Positions 1 to 8,385 of a DNA stretch of 64,000 bases are shown one piece after another. Below the pieces are notes generated by a model that was not told the origin of the DNA, did no database searches, and saw nothing but the letters and a program-made list of their open reading frames with translations. How positions within the stretch are numbered: the stretch's first letter is position 1; each line of letters starts with the position of its first letter. A program made the position numbers and the translations under genes. This stretch comes from Streptomyces paludis (GTDB lineage Bacteria > Actinomycetota > Actinomycetes > Streptomycetales > Streptomycetaceae), in assembly GCF_003344965.1 (NCBI RefSeq), contig NZ_CP031194.1, forward strand, positions 5,890,001 to 5,954,000, read 5' to 3'.

Positions 1-548
1 GCCCGGCCGACCAGCCCGAACCGGTAGTTGAGCCAGCGCGGCCGGACCGCCGTGAGCAGCGCCGGCCGCGGCGGCGCCAGGGTCGTCCAGGTCATCGCGA
101 TCTCGGCCGACGGATCGGCGGCGCGTACGGCGAGCATCGTGCCCGGGCCCGCGCAGTAGTAGACGCGCTCGGCGGCGCCGCACTCGCGCACCGTACCGAT
201 GACCGTACGGACCGACGCCTCGGTGGCGCCCGGCAGATCGATCATCAGCCGGCCGTCCCCGCCGAGCGCCTCCCGGAGCGTCGGCACACCGCCGCGCGTC
301 AGCTCGTACAGCTCGTCGTACGTCACCTCCGCGAGACGCCGGTCATGGCCCCAGAGCCGTCCCAGCGACGCGTCGTGCAGCAGCACGGGCACACCGTCGC
401 GGGTGAGCCGCACATCGACCTCGACCGCCCCGGCGCCCCGCTCCCGCGCCGAACGGACCGAGGGCAGTGTGTTCTCCCGGGCGCGGTACGGGTCGCCGCG
501 GTGGCCCACGGCGACGACCGCGCGCTCGGTCGCGACCGTCGCCGCCAT
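1..548 (-). CDS. Glycerophosphodiester phosphodiesterase, C-terminus cut by window edge
   Basis: Hydrolyses glycerophosphodiesters to sn-glycerol-3-phosphate and an alcohol (GDPD family). The first 182 codons are visible and open to the window edge. The N-terminus has the family's catalytic signature: VGHRGDPYRARENT with H16, R17, E25 and N26, then VEVDVRLTRDGVPVLLHD with E43, D45 and H58, which supply the metal and acid-base residues. No signal peptide is seen, so it is probably cytoplasmic. The ATG at 548-546 overlaps the TGA of the upstream deaminase gene by one base (TGATG), so the two are translationally coupled. The rest of the TIM barrel lies outside the window. Confidence 0.9.
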   Translation of the reverse strand, partial: MAATVATERAVVAVGHRGDPYRARENTLPSVRSARERGAGAVEVDVRLTRDGVPVLLHDASLGRLWGHDRRLAEVTYDELYELTRGGVPTLREALGGDGRLMIDLPGATEASVRTVIGTVRECGAAERVYYCAGPGTMLAVRAADPSAEIAMTWTTLAPPRPALLTAVRPRWLNYRFGLVGR

Positions 549-1573
549 CAGCGCGCGAGCCACTCGGCGGTGTACGTGTCGATCTTCGCCGCGAGCGTCT
601 TCTTGCCCGCCGCGTCCAGGAAGGACGCCTCCACGGCGTTCTTCGCGAGATCGGCGATACCGCGCTCGTCCAGACCGAGCAGCCGGGCCGCGACCGCGTA
701 CTCCTGGTTGAGGTCCGTACCGAACATCGGCGGGTCGTCGCTGTTGACGGTCACCGTCACCCCGGCCGCCACCATCGCCTTGATGGGGTGCTCCTCGATG
801 TCGGCGACCGCGCGGGTGGCGATGTTGGAGGTGGGGCACACCTCCAGCGGGATGCGGTGGCGCGCGAGGTGCGCCAGCAGCTCCGGGTCCCGTACGGCGC
901 TGGTGCCGTGGCCGATGCGCTCCGCGCCCAGGTCGCGCAGCGCGTCCCAGATGGTCTCCGGCCCGGTCGTCTCGCCGGCGTGCGGTACGGAGTGCAGCCC
1001 CGCGGCGATCGCCCGGTCGAAGTACGGCTTGAACTGCGGCCGGGGCACCCCGATCTCGGGCCCGCCGAGCCCGAAGGAGACCAGGCCCTCGGGGCGCAGA
1101 TCCACCGCGAGCCGCGTGGTCTCCTCGGCGGCAGGCAGCCCCGCCTCGCCGGGGATGTCGAAGCACCAGCGCAGCACGACGCCCAGTTCGGCCTCGGCCG
1201 CCTTCCGCGCGTCCTCGATCGCCTCCATGAACCCCTGCGCGGGGATGCCCCGGCTGGTCGAGCTGTACGGGGTCACGGTCAGTTCGGCGTAGCGGATGTT
1301 CTGCCGCGCCATGTCCCGGGCGACCTCGAACGTGAGCAGACGGACGTCCTCGGGGGTGCGGATCAGGTCGACGACGGAGAGATAGACGGTGATGAAGTGG
1401 GCGAAATCGGTGAAGGTGAAGTAGTCGGCGAGCGCTTCGGGGTCGCTGGGCACCTGGGAGTCCGGGTGCCGGGCGGCCAGTTCGGCCACGATCCGGGGAG
1501 AGGCCGATCCGATGTGGTGGACATGCAGCTCGGCCTTGGGCAGGCCCGCGATGAACGGGTGCGGGTCGGTCAT
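548..1573 (-). CDS. COG1816 deaminase, probably 6-aminodeoxyfutalosine deaminase (adenosine-deaminase-like)
   Basis: A 341-aa amidohydrolase of the adenosine deaminase superfamily. Zinc ligands H17 and H19 are in LPKAELHVHHIGS, HAGE is at 198-201, and the metal-binding DD pair (D279, D280) is in NSDDPPMFGTD. Start: ATG at 1573 has GGAGG a few bases upstream; a longer reading frame to 1930 has no such site. The motif HHIGSASPRIVAELAARHP replaces the usual LHLHLxG of true adenosine deaminases. As I recall, actinobacterial COG1816 enzymes of this type, including one from S. avermitilis, deaminate 6-aminodeoxyfutalosine in the futalosine route to menaquinone, which Streptomyces uses. That function is inferred; adenosine deaminase is the alternative. 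It is the upstream partner of the overlapping GDPD gene. Confidence 0.85.
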   Translation of the reverse strand: MTDPHPFIAGLPKAELHVHHIGSASPRIVAELAARHPDSQVPSDPEALADYFTFTDFAHFITVYLSVVDLIRTPEDVRLLTFEVARDMARQNIRYAELTVTPYSSTSRGIPAQGFMEAIEDARKAAEAELGVVLRWCFDIPGEAGLPAAEETTRLAVDLRPEGLVSFGLGGPEIGVPRPQFKPYFDRAIAAGLHSVPHAGETTGPETIWDALRDLGAERIGHGTSAVRDPELLAHLARHRIPLEVCPTSNIATRAVADIEEHPIKAMVAAGVTVTVNSDDPPMFGTDLNQEYAVAARLLGLDERGIADLAKNAVEASFLDAAGKKTLAAKIDTYTAEWLAR

Positions 1574-1733
1574 CGGAATCCTCCGGGAACGGTGGGTACG
1601 GCGCGGGCGGGCGGTACGCCGTACATGCTCGTCCGGGCCCGGGACCGTGTGGGGCAGGGAACATCGTAGGCTGGGCCGGTTCGGCCCGGGGCACAGGCCG
1701 TAGCATGACCGGGAATCACGATGGGGGAGGCCC

Positions 1734-2525
1734 ATGTCAGACCAGAGCGAGCAGCCGTCGGGCGGCTCCGCGCCGCATGATCCCTGGGCGCCGCCGGAGC
1801 GGAAGACCTCGCTGGACAAGCAGACGGGCCCGCCCGAATCCGTGCACGACCAGCACACCGTCCTCGGCATACCCGGGCTGGGACAGGGCGCGGGGCAGGC
1901 GCCGGGCGCCGCACCCGCGGCCGGGCCCACTCCGCCGTCTCCGTACGGGAACGCGTCCGGAGCCGTACCGCCGCCGCCGACCGCCCCCGGGGGTCCGGCC
2001 CAGGCGCCGCCCGGCGCGTACGGCTACCCGGGCATTCCGCCCCAGGCCACCCAGGGCTTCCAGCAGCCCGGCTCGCCCTACGGACCCGGCCCCGGCCCCG
2101 GCCCCGGTCCGGGCGCCGGTCCCGGCTACGGCTATCCCGCGTACCCGGCCGCGCCCGGTTACCCCGGCTATCCGGGCCAGGGGCAGAACCCCTGGCAGCA
2201 GCCCCCGGCCAACGGTCTCGGTACCGCCGCGCTGGTGCTCGGGATCATCTCCGTCGTGGGCTTCTGCCTCTGGGGCCTGAACATCGTCATCGGCATTCTC
2301 GCGTTGGTCTTCGGCATCATCGGCCGCCGCCGCGCCGGCCGCGGCGAGGCCACCAACGGCGGTATGGCGCTGGCGGGCATCATCCTGGGCATCGTCGGGA
2401 TCGTGATCGGCACCATGATGATCGGGCTGACCATCGTGGGCTTCATCGCCGATGTCGAGGAGAACTCGGGCAGCAGCGACGACGACCCGTTCGCCACCTC
2501 CCTGGTCGTCGGCGCCGACCGCTAG
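1734..2525 (+). CDS. DUF4190-type membrane protein with Pro/Gly-rich N-terminus
   Basis: A 263-aa protein of unknown function. Residues 1 to about 160 are a disordered Pro/Gly/Tyr/Gln-rich region containing a run of alternating Gly-Pro pairs. From about residue 160 there are hydrophobic segments (GLGTAALVLGIISVVGFCLWG, NIVIGILALVFGIIG), a short basic loop RRRAGRGEA, then ALAGIILGIVGIVIG and an acidic tail. This is the DUF4190 pattern of small actinobacterial membrane proteins. ATG at 1734 is preceded by GGGGGAGG. It is divergent from the deaminase gene and convergent with the NADAR gene, whose stop codon overlaps its own. Confidence 0.8.
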   Translation: MSDQSEQPSGGSAPHDPWAPPERKTSLDKQTGPPESVHDQHTVLGIPGLGQGAGQAPGAAPAAGPTPPSPYGNASGAVPPPPTAPGGPAQAPPGAYGYPGIPPQATQGFQQPGSPYGPGPGPGPGPGAGPGYGYPAYPAAPGYPGYPGQGQNPWQQPPANGLGTAALVLGIISVVGFCLWGLNIVIGILALVFGIIGRRRAGRGEATNGGMALAGIILGIVGIVIGTMMIGLTIVGFIADVEENSGSSDDDPFATSLVVGADR

Positions 2526-3172
2526 CTTTCCGCGCCCGGCTCCGCCCGGAGCCGCTCGCGCGTCTCCATCAGCGCGAAGCCCAGCAGATTGAGCCCGCGC
2601 CAGCGGGCGGGGTCCTGGGCGCGCTCGTCGTCCGAGGCCAGTCCGATGCCCCAGATGCGGTCCATCGGGCTGGCCTCGACGAGTATCCGGTCGCCCGTCG
2701 ACAGCAGGAACCCGCGCAGCGCGGCGTCCTGGCCGAACTTGTGGACCCCGCCGGCCACCACGATCGCGTAGCGCTCCCGCTCCCAGACGGCCTCGTCGAA
2801 ACCGCGCACCAGCCGCCCGGCCTTCTTCGCCAGCGCCGGATTCGCCGCCGTCAGCGCGGCGCGCTCGGCCTCCGCGTCCCCGAAGAGGCGGGCCTTGCGC
2901 GCCATCATCCAGTGCTCCGCCGTCGCGTACCCCACCCCGTCCACGGTGAACGGCGCGGGCCACCACTGGCTGAGGCAGCTCACGTCGAGCGTGCCCTCCC
3001 GCCGGGGCGTGTGCCCCCAGAAGCGCAGATACTTCAGCCGCTCACCCCGCTCCGCGCGCGCGATCAGCCCGGCCACGCCACCGCCCGCACCGGCCGTGCC
3101 ACCGCCCGCGGCAAGCGCCTCCGCGACGCTTTCCGCACCGTCCCCCGTACCGCTCCCCGTGTGCTCGTTCAT
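2522..3172 (-). CDS. NADAR family protein (YbiA/DUF1768-like N-glycosidase)
   Basis: A 216-aa protein with a C-terminal NADAR domain. Family motifs are YLRFWGHTP, CLSQWWPAPF, YATAEHWMMARKARLFGD, DRIWGIGL and GLNLLGFALMETRE. Known NADAR members either cleave N-glycosidic bonds of early riboflavin intermediates (YbiA type) or remove ADP-ribose from guanine; the sequence alone does not say which applies. The first 45 or so residues are Gly/Ala-rich linker. I chose ATG at 3172 because the upstream extension is not coding-like, but no strong ribosome binding site is visible, so the start is uncertain. The gene is monocistronic and divergent from the polyamine aldehyde dehydrogenase. No DNA ADP-ribosyltransferase lies next to it. 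Confidence 0.85.
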   Translation of the reverse strand: MNEHTGSGTGDGAESVAEALAAGGGTAGAGGGVAGLIARAERGERLKYLRFWGHTPRREGTLDVSCLSQWWPAPFTVDGVGYATAEHWMMARKARLFGDAEAERAALTAANPALAKKAGRLVRGFDEAVWERERYAIVVAGGVHKFGQDAALRGFLLSTGDRILVEASPMDRIWGIGLASDDERAQDPARWRGLNLLGFALMETRERLRAEPGAES

Positions 3173-3266
3173 GTCCCGGATTCTGGCACCCACCACTGAC
3201 AACGCGTCCGGCCGGGCCCGTTCAGCGCATCCGGGGGGCGACCGAATCCGTCGTGTAATCAAAAGG

Positions 3267-3310
3267 CAACAACGGAATCCCTTGTTGGGATGGGATGCCT
3301 CTGTCAGGAT
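3267..3310 (+). promoter_or_regulatory. Candidate promoter with operator-like dyad for the polyamine operon
   Basis: In the space between the divergent NADAR and aldehyde dehydrogenase genes is a dyad CAACAA-9 nt-TTGTTG (3267-3287), overlapped by a second one, ATCCC-5 nt-GGGAT. The right arm TTGTTG (3282-3287) is 17 bp from CAGGAT (3305-3310), a plausible HrdB-like -35/-10 pair about 50 bp before the ATG at 3360. A regulator bound to the dyad would cover the -35. Inference from sequence only. Confidence 0.4.
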
Positions 3311-3359
3311 CGGCACTCAATTGGAGCCGGGGCCACCACCGCGACATTCGGAGAGCTGC

Positions 3360-4883
3360 ATGGGCGACCACTTCCAGGTGCGCGACCGCTTCGCGAGCGG
3401 GGCGCAGTTCGTCGACGGGCGGGCGCGGCACGGCGGTTCGGGGCGTACGCAGACCGTCGTGAACCCGGCCACCGGCGAGGAACTGCTGACCTATCCGACC
3501 GCGGGCCCCGACGACGTGGACGACGCCGTCGCCGCCGCGCACGCGGCCTTCCCCGGCTGGGCCGGCGCCACGCCCGCCACCCGCTCGGACGCCCTGCACC
3601 GGTTCGCGGAGATCCTGGCGGACCAGGCCCCGGACTTCGCGTACGCCGAGTCGCTCCAGTGCGGCAAGCCGATCAAGCTGTCCACCGAGTTCGACGTCCC
3701 GGGCACCCTCGACAACACCGCGTTCTTCGCCGGCGCCGCCCGCCGCCTCGAAGGCGCCTCCGCCGGGGAGTACAGCGGCGACCACACCTCGTACGTACGC
3801 CGGGAGCCGATCGGGGTCGTCGGCTCCGTCGCGCCCTGGAACTACCCGCTCCAGATGGCCGCCTGGAAGATCCTCCCGGCGATCGCCGCCGGCAACACCA
3901 TCGTGCTCAAGCCCGCCGAGATCACCCCGCTGACCTCACTGATGTTCGCCCGGGCCGCCCAGGAGGCCGGACTCCCCGACGGAGTGATCAACATCGTCGC
4001 CGGGACCGGACCCGGCGCCGGGGAGCACCTCGTCGGGCACCCCGATGTCGCCATGGTCTCCTTCACCGGCTCCACCGCCGTCGGCCGGCGCGTCGCCGGG
4101 ATCGCCGCCGCCGGGGCCAAGCGCCTCCACCTCGAACTCGGCGGCAAGGCGCCCTTCGTCGTCTTCGACGACGCCGACCTGGAGGCCGCCGTCCACGGCG
4201 CGGTCGCCGCGTCCCTCATCAACGGCGGCCAGGACTGCACCGCCGCCACCCGCGCCTATGTGCAGCGGCCCCTGTACGACGCCTTCGTCAGCGGGGTCGC
4301 CGACCTGATGGGGACCGTACGCCTCGGTGACCCCTTCGACCCGGCCACCGACCTCGGCCCGCTCGTCTCCCACGCCCACCGCGACCGCGTCGCCGGTTTC
4401 GTCGAGCGGGCACGCGGCCACGCGCGCGTGGTGACCGGCGGCGAGGCCCCCGGCGGCGACTGGAGCGACGGCGCCTACTACCGCCCCACCCTGGTCACCG
4501 GCGCCGCCCAGGACAGCGAGATCGTCCAGTCGGAGATCTTCGGGCCCGTCCTCACCGTGCTGCCCTTCGACACCGACGACGAGGGCATCCGGCTCGCCAA
4601 CGACACCCCGTACGGCCTCGCCGCGTCCGCCTGGACCCGCGATGTCTACCGGGCCGGCCGGGCCACCCGCGAGATCGCGGCGGGCTGCGTCTGGGTCAAC
4701 GACCACATCCCGATCATCAGCGAGATGCCGCACGGCGGATTCGGGGCCAGCGGCTTCGGCAAGGACATGTCCGCCTACTCCTTCGAGGAGTACACGCAGG
4801 TCAAGCATGTGATGTACGACAACACGGCGGTGGTCAGGAAGGACTGGCACCGCACGGTCTTCGGCGACAGACACCGTCCTTGA
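3360..4883 (+). CDS. Aldehyde dehydrogenase, probable gamma-aminobutyraldehyde dehydrogenase
   Basis: A 507-aa NAD(P)-dependent aldehyde dehydrogenase. The complete domain is present: PWNYPLQMAAWKILPAIAAG (cofactor domain), SFTGSTAVGRRV, general base E259 in LELGGK, nucleophile C293 in GGQDCTAATR, and EIFGPVLTV near the C-terminus. ATG at 3360 follows GGAGAG; the longer in-frame extension upstream covers the promoter region. Sequence type and position immediately before a PotDABC transporter and a FAD amine oxidase suggest oxidation of 4-aminobutanal (or a gamma-glutamyl or related aldehyde) to GABA during putrescine breakdown. It is the first gene of a run ending at 10632. The exact aldehyde is inferred from context. 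Confidence 0.85.
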   Translation: MGDHFQVRDRFASGAQFVDGRARHGGSGRTQTVVNPATGEELLTYPTAGPDDVDDAVAAAHAAFPGWAGATPATRSDALHRFAEILADQAPDFAYAESLQCGKPIKLSTEFDVPGTLDNTAFFAGAARRLEGASAGEYSGDHTSYVRREPIGVVGSVAPWNYPLQMAAWKILPAIAAGNTIVLKPAEITPLTSLMFARAAQEAGLPDGVINIVAGTGPGAGEHLVGHPDVAMVSFTGSTAVGRRVAGIAAAGAKRLHLELGGKAPFVVFDDADLEAAVHGAVAASLINGGQDCTAATRAYVQRPLYDAFVSGVADLMGTVRLGDPFDPATDLGPLVSHAHRDRVAGFVERARGHARVVTGGEAPGGDWSDGAYYRPTLVTGAAQDSEIVQSEIFGPVLTVLPFDTDDEGIRLANDTPYGLAASAWTRDVYRAGRATREIAAGCVWVNDHIPIISEMPHGGFGASGFGKDMSAYSFEEYTQVKHVMYDNTAVVRKDWHRTVFGDRHRP

Positions 4884-4923
4884 TCACCGGCCCGCGAGGG
4901 CACCACCCGAAAGGGCACAGCGC

Positions 4924-6171
4924 ATGGAGCAGTACGAGCCCGACCGCCTCTCCGCTGCCCGGTCGGCCGCGGTACGGCGCAGCCTGACCAGCGGCAGGGG
5001 CGCCCTCACCCGCCGCTCCCTGCTGCGCGCCTCCGGTATCGGCGCGCTCACCGTCGGCGGTCTAGCCGGACTGAGCGCCTGCGGGATCCCGCCCGCCAAG
5101 CTCGCGGACGCCGGCGCCGCCTCCGACGACCACTCGGCGAAGGAGAAGCGGGTCGTCTTCTCCAACTGGACCGAGTACATGGACGTCAGCGACGACGAGA
5201 AGCACTATCCGACGCTGGAGGCGTTCACCCGGCGCACCGGTATCACCGTCAAGTACACCGCGGACATCAACGACAACGTCGAGTTCTTCGGCAAGGTCCA
5301 GCCCCAGCTGGCGGCCGGCCAGGACATCGGCCGCGACCTCATCTGCGTCACCGACTGGCTCGCCGCCCGCATGATCAGGCTCGGCTACGCGCAGAAGCTC
5401 GACCCCTCCCACCTGCCGCACGCCTTCGCCAATCTCTCCGAGCAGTTCCGCACACCCGACTGGGACCCCGGCCGCGCCTACTCCTATCCGTGGACCGGCA
5501 TCCCCACCGTCATCGCGTACAACACCCGGGCCACCGGCGGCCGTACGGTCGACTCCGTCTCCCAGCTGCTCGACGACCCGAAGCTGCGCGGCCGGGTCTC
5601 GTTCCTCTCCGAGATGCGCGACACCATCGGGATGACCCTGCTCGACCTGGGCAAGGACCCGGCGTCCTTCACCGACGACGACTTCGACGCGGCCGTCGCC
5701 CGGATCCAGAAGGCCGTCGACCGGAAGCAGGTCCGCCGCTTCACCGGCAACGACTACACCGCCGACCTGGAGAAGGGCGATATCGCCGCCTGTGTCGCCT
5801 GGGCCGGGGACATCGTCCAGCTCCAGAACGACAGCCCCGACATCAAGTACGTCATCCCCAAGACCGGTTACATGCTCTCCAGCGACAATCTGCTGGTCCC
5901 GGCCAGGGCACGGCACAAGACCAACGCCGAACGGCTCATCGACCACTACTACCGGCCGCCGATCGCCGCGCAGCTCGCCGCGTACATCAACTACGTCTGT
6001 CCGGTCGACGGCGTACGCGCCGAACTCACGAAGATCGACAAATCGATGGCCGACAACACCCTGATCCTCCCGGACGCGGCCATGGCCGCCGCCTCGCACG
6101 CCTTCCGCTCCCTCAGCGCCGAGGAGGAGACCGCGTACGAGCAGAAGTTCGCCAAGCTCATCGGCGCGTAG
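4924..6171 (+). CDS. Spermidine/putrescine ABC transporter substrate-binding lipoprotein (PotD-like)
   Basis: A 415-aa extracytoplasmic polyamine-binding protein. The N-terminus has a twin-arginine motif (TRRSLLRASG, R30-R31), a hydrophobic stretch and a lipobox LSAC with C53, so it is probably exported by Tat and lipidated. The mature part matches the PotD/PotF fold: VVFSNWTEYMD, FTRRTGITVKYTADINDN, DLICVTDWLAARMI, YSYPWTGIPTVIAYN and IAACVAWAGDIVQL. It lies 40 bp after the aldehyde dehydrogenase and 52 bp before the ATPase gene, in an aldH-potD-potA-potB-potC order. Polyamine specificity is a family-level call; acyclic diamines or related amines are possible. Confidence 0.92.
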   Translation: MEQYEPDRLSAARSAAVRRSLTSGRGALTRRSLLRASGIGALTVGGLAGLSACGIPPAKLADAGAASDDHSAKEKRVVFSNWTEYMDVSDDEKHYPTLEAFTRRTGITVKYTADINDNVEFFGKVQPQLAAGQDIGRDLICVTDWLAARMIRLGYAQKLDPSHLPHAFANLSEQFRTPDWDPGRAYSYPWTGIPTVIAYNTRATGGRTVDSVSQLLDDPKLRGRVSFLSEMRDTIGMTLLDLGKDPASFTDDDFDAAVARIQKAVDRKQVRRFTGNDYTADLEKGDIAACVAWAGDIVQLQNDSPDIKYVIPKTGYMLSSDNLLVPARARHKTNAERLIDHYYRPPIAAQLAAYINYVCPVDGVRAELTKIDKSMADNTLILPDAAMAAASHAFRSLSAEEETAYEQKFAKLIGA

Positions 6172-6223
6172 GACACAGGACACAGCGAGCAGACCCTCCC
6201 TCTTCTCCCCGGGACCGTGACCC

Positions 6224-7444
6224 ATGACAGACACCGCATCCACCAGCCGGAGCGGCGGCGACGTCCGCCTCAGCGGGATCAGCAAGACGTACGGCTCTTT
6301 CCGCGCGGTCCGGCCGCTCGATCTCACCGTGCCCCAGGGCTCGTTCTTCGCCCTGCTCGGCGCGTCGGGCTGCGGCAAGACCACCACCCTGCGCATGATC
6401 GCCGGCCTGGAGGAACCGACCACCGGATCGGTCTTCCTCGGTGACCGGGACGTCACCGCGCTGCCCCCGTACAAACGCCCCGTCAACACCGTCTTCCAGA
6501 GCTACGCGCTCTTCCCGCACCTCGACATCCACGAGAACGTCGCCTTCGGGCTGCGCCGCCGGGGGATCAAGTCCGTCGCCGGCCAGGTCGGGGACATGCT
6601 CGATCTCGTCCAGCTCGGTGACTTCGCCCGGCGCAAGCCGCACCAGCTCTCCGGCGGCCAGCAGCAGCGGGTGGCCGTGGCCCGCGCGCTGATCAACCAC
6701 CCGCAGGTGCTGCTCCTGGACGAGCCGCTCGGCGCCCTCGACCTCAAGCTCCGCCGCCAGATGCAGCTGGAGCTGAAGCGCATCCAGACCGAGGTCGGCA
6801 TCACCTTCATCCATGTGACCCACGACCAGGAGGAGGCCATGACCATGGCCGACACGGTCGCGGTGATGAACGGCGGCCGGGTGGAGCAGCTCGGCAGCCC
6901 CGCCGATCTCTACGAGAACCCCGAGACGACCTTCGTCGCCAACTTCCTCGGCACCTCCAACCTCATCGGGACCGAGATCGCCGGGGCCGAGGGGGACGAG
7001 CTGGTCGTCAAGACCGCCGGTGTCACCCTCCGGCTGCCCGCCGCCCGATGTCCGGCACCGGCCACGGACGGCGGCGGGCCGGCGGCCGGCGGGCGGCTGC
7101 CGGCCGGGGGGCGGCTGCTGGTCGGCGGGCGGCTGCTGGTCGGCGTACGGCCCGAGAAGATATCCCTGACGCACGCGGACGACGCGGACACGATCCCCGA
7201 GGGCCGCAACCGGGTCCCCGGCCGGATCGCCGACTCCAGCTTCATCGGCGTCTCCACCCAGTACGTGATCGACAGCCCGGTCTGCCCCGGGCTGGAGGTG
7301 TACGCCCAGAACATCGAACGGGACGGCCGGCTCGCCCCCGGCGCCGAGGTCGTCCTGCACTGGAACCCGGCGCACACCTTCGGCCTCGACGCGGCGCAGG
7401 ATATCGACGCGGGCGTCGAGACGGTGGCCGAGGAGGCCGCGTGA
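6224..7444 (+). CDS. Polyamine ABC transporter ATP-binding protein (PotA-like)
   Basis: A 406-aa ABC ATPase energising the PotBC permease. It has Walker [11 protein letters not shown]-loop FQSYALFPH, signature [15 protein letters not shown], Walker [13 protein letters not shown] and the switch His in THDQEEAM, followed by a C-terminal TOBE-like region ([10 protein letters not shown]). Between the ATPase core and the TOBE part is a Gly/Arg/Leu insertion of three 6-residue repeats ([18 protein letters not shown]). Its TGA overlaps the GTG start of the next gene (GTGA at 7441-7444). Start ATG at 6224 is supported by agreement with the family N-terminus beginning just before [11 protein letters not shown]. 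Confidence 0.93.
   Translation: MTDTASTSRSGGDVRLSGISKTYGSFRAVRPLDLTVPQGSFFALLGASGCGKTTTLRMIAGLEEPTTGSVFLGDRDVTALPPYKRPVNTVFQSYALFPHLDIHENVAFGLRRRGIKSVAGQVGDMLDLVQLGDFARRKPHQLSGGQQQRVAVARALINHPQVLLLDEPLGALDLKLRRQMQLELKRIQTEVGITFIHVTHDQEEAMTMADTVAVMNGGRVEQLGSPADLYENPETTFVANFLGTSNLIGTEIAGAEGDELVVKTAGVTLRLPAARCPAPATDGGGPAAGGRLPAGGRLLVGGRLLVGVRPEKISLTHADDADTIPEGRNRVPGRIADSSFIGVSTQYVIDSPVCPGLEVYAQNIERDGRLAPGAEVVLHWNPAHTFGLDAAQDIDAGVETVAEEAA
7091..7144 (+). repeat. Three 18-bp tandem repeats inside the potA-like gene
   Basis: Two perfect 18-bp copies (7109-7126, 7127-7144) are preceded by one diverged copy (7091-7108). They are in frame and add six residues each (GGRLLV) in the linker before the TOBE region, so expansion or contraction changes linker length without a frameshift. 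Confidence 0.85.
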
Positions 7445-8385
7445 CCACCACCGAGGCCCCGCCCGCCGCCGCGCCCCCGCCGTCCCCGGCGCCCCCCGTC
7501 CCGGCCGCGCGCAAGCCGTCCGCCCGCAGGCGGCTCGTACCGTACTGGCTGCTGCTGCCCGGCATCCTGTGGCTGCTGGTCTTCTTCGCGCTGCCGCTGG
7601 TCTACCAGGCGTCGACCTCCGTGCAGACCGGCTCCCTCGAAGAGGGCTTCACCGTCACCTGGCACATCCAGACCTACGGGGACGCGCTCCAGGAGTACTA
7701 CCCGCAGTTCATCCGCTCGCTGCTCTACGCGGGCACCGCCACCGTGCTCTGTCTGCTGCTCGGCTACCCGCTCGCGTATCTCATCGCCTTCAAGGCGGGC
7801 CGCTGGCGCAATCTGCTGCTGGTCCTCGTCATCGCGCCGTTCTTCACCAGCTTCCTGATCCGCACCCTGGCCTGGAAGACGATCCTCGCCGACGACGGGA
7901 CGGCCGTCAGCCTGCTGAACTCGCTGCACATCCTCGATGTGACCAGCTGGCTCGGCTGGACCGAGGGCAGCCGGGTGCTGGCCACCCCCATGGCGGTGGT
8001 CTGCGGACTGACCTACAACTTCCTGCCCTTCATGATCCTTCCGCTCTACACCTCGCTGGAGCGCGTCGACGGACGGCTCCACGAGGCGGCCGGCGACCTC
8101 TACGCCCGGCCGCTGACCACCTTCCGCAAAGTGACCTTCCCGCTCTCGATGCCCGGCGTCGTCTCCGGCACCCTGCTCACCTTCATCCCGGCCAGCGGCG
8201 ACTACGTCAACGCCGAACTGCTCGGTTCGACGGACACGAAGATGGTCGGCAGCGTCATCCAGACGCAGTTCCTGCGGGTCCTCGACTATCCGACGGCCGC
8301 CGCGCTCTCCTTCATCCTGATGGCGATCGTCCTCGTCATGGTCACCTTCTACATCCGCCGAGCCGGGACGGAGGATCTCGTCTGA
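7441..8385 (+). CDS. Polyamine ABC transporter permease (PotB-like)
   Basis: A 314-aa inner-membrane permease. After a Pro/Ala-rich cytoplasmic N-terminus come about six membrane segments, beginning WLLLPGILWLLVFFALPLVY. The EAA loop that contacts the ATPase is EAAGDLYARPLTTFRKVTFPLSMPG. GTG at 7441 overlaps the TGA of the ATPase gene by the GTGA arrangement, and its own TGA overlaps the next ATG by one base, so the three transporter genes are translationally coupled. It forms a heterodimer with the following PotC-like protein. Confidence 0.92.
   Translation: MTTTEAPPAAAPPPSPAPPVPAARKPSARRRLVPYWLLLPGILWLLVFFALPLVYQASTSVQTGSLEEGFTVTWHIQTYGDALQEYYPQFIRSLLYAGTATVLCLLLGYPLAYLIAFKAGRWRNLLLVLVIAPFFTSFLIRTLAWKTILADDGTAVSLLNSLHILDVTSWLGWTEGSRVLATPMAVVCGLTYNFLPFMILPLYTSLERVDGRLHEAAGDLYARPLTTFRKVTFPLSMPGVVSGTLLTFIPASGDYVNAELLGSTDTKMVGSVIQTQFLRVLDYPTAAALSFILMAIVLVMVTFYIRRAGTEDLV

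Noticed and set aside
1574..1930. N-terminal extension of the deaminase to 1930
   Set aside because: It crosses the divergent promoter and the start of the DUF4190 gene; ATG at 1573 has a good GGAGG and the family N-terminus.
2895..3359. Upstream extension of the first aldehyde dehydrogenase
   Set aside because: It overlaps the NADAR gene and the promoter; the family N-terminus begins after ATG at 3360.
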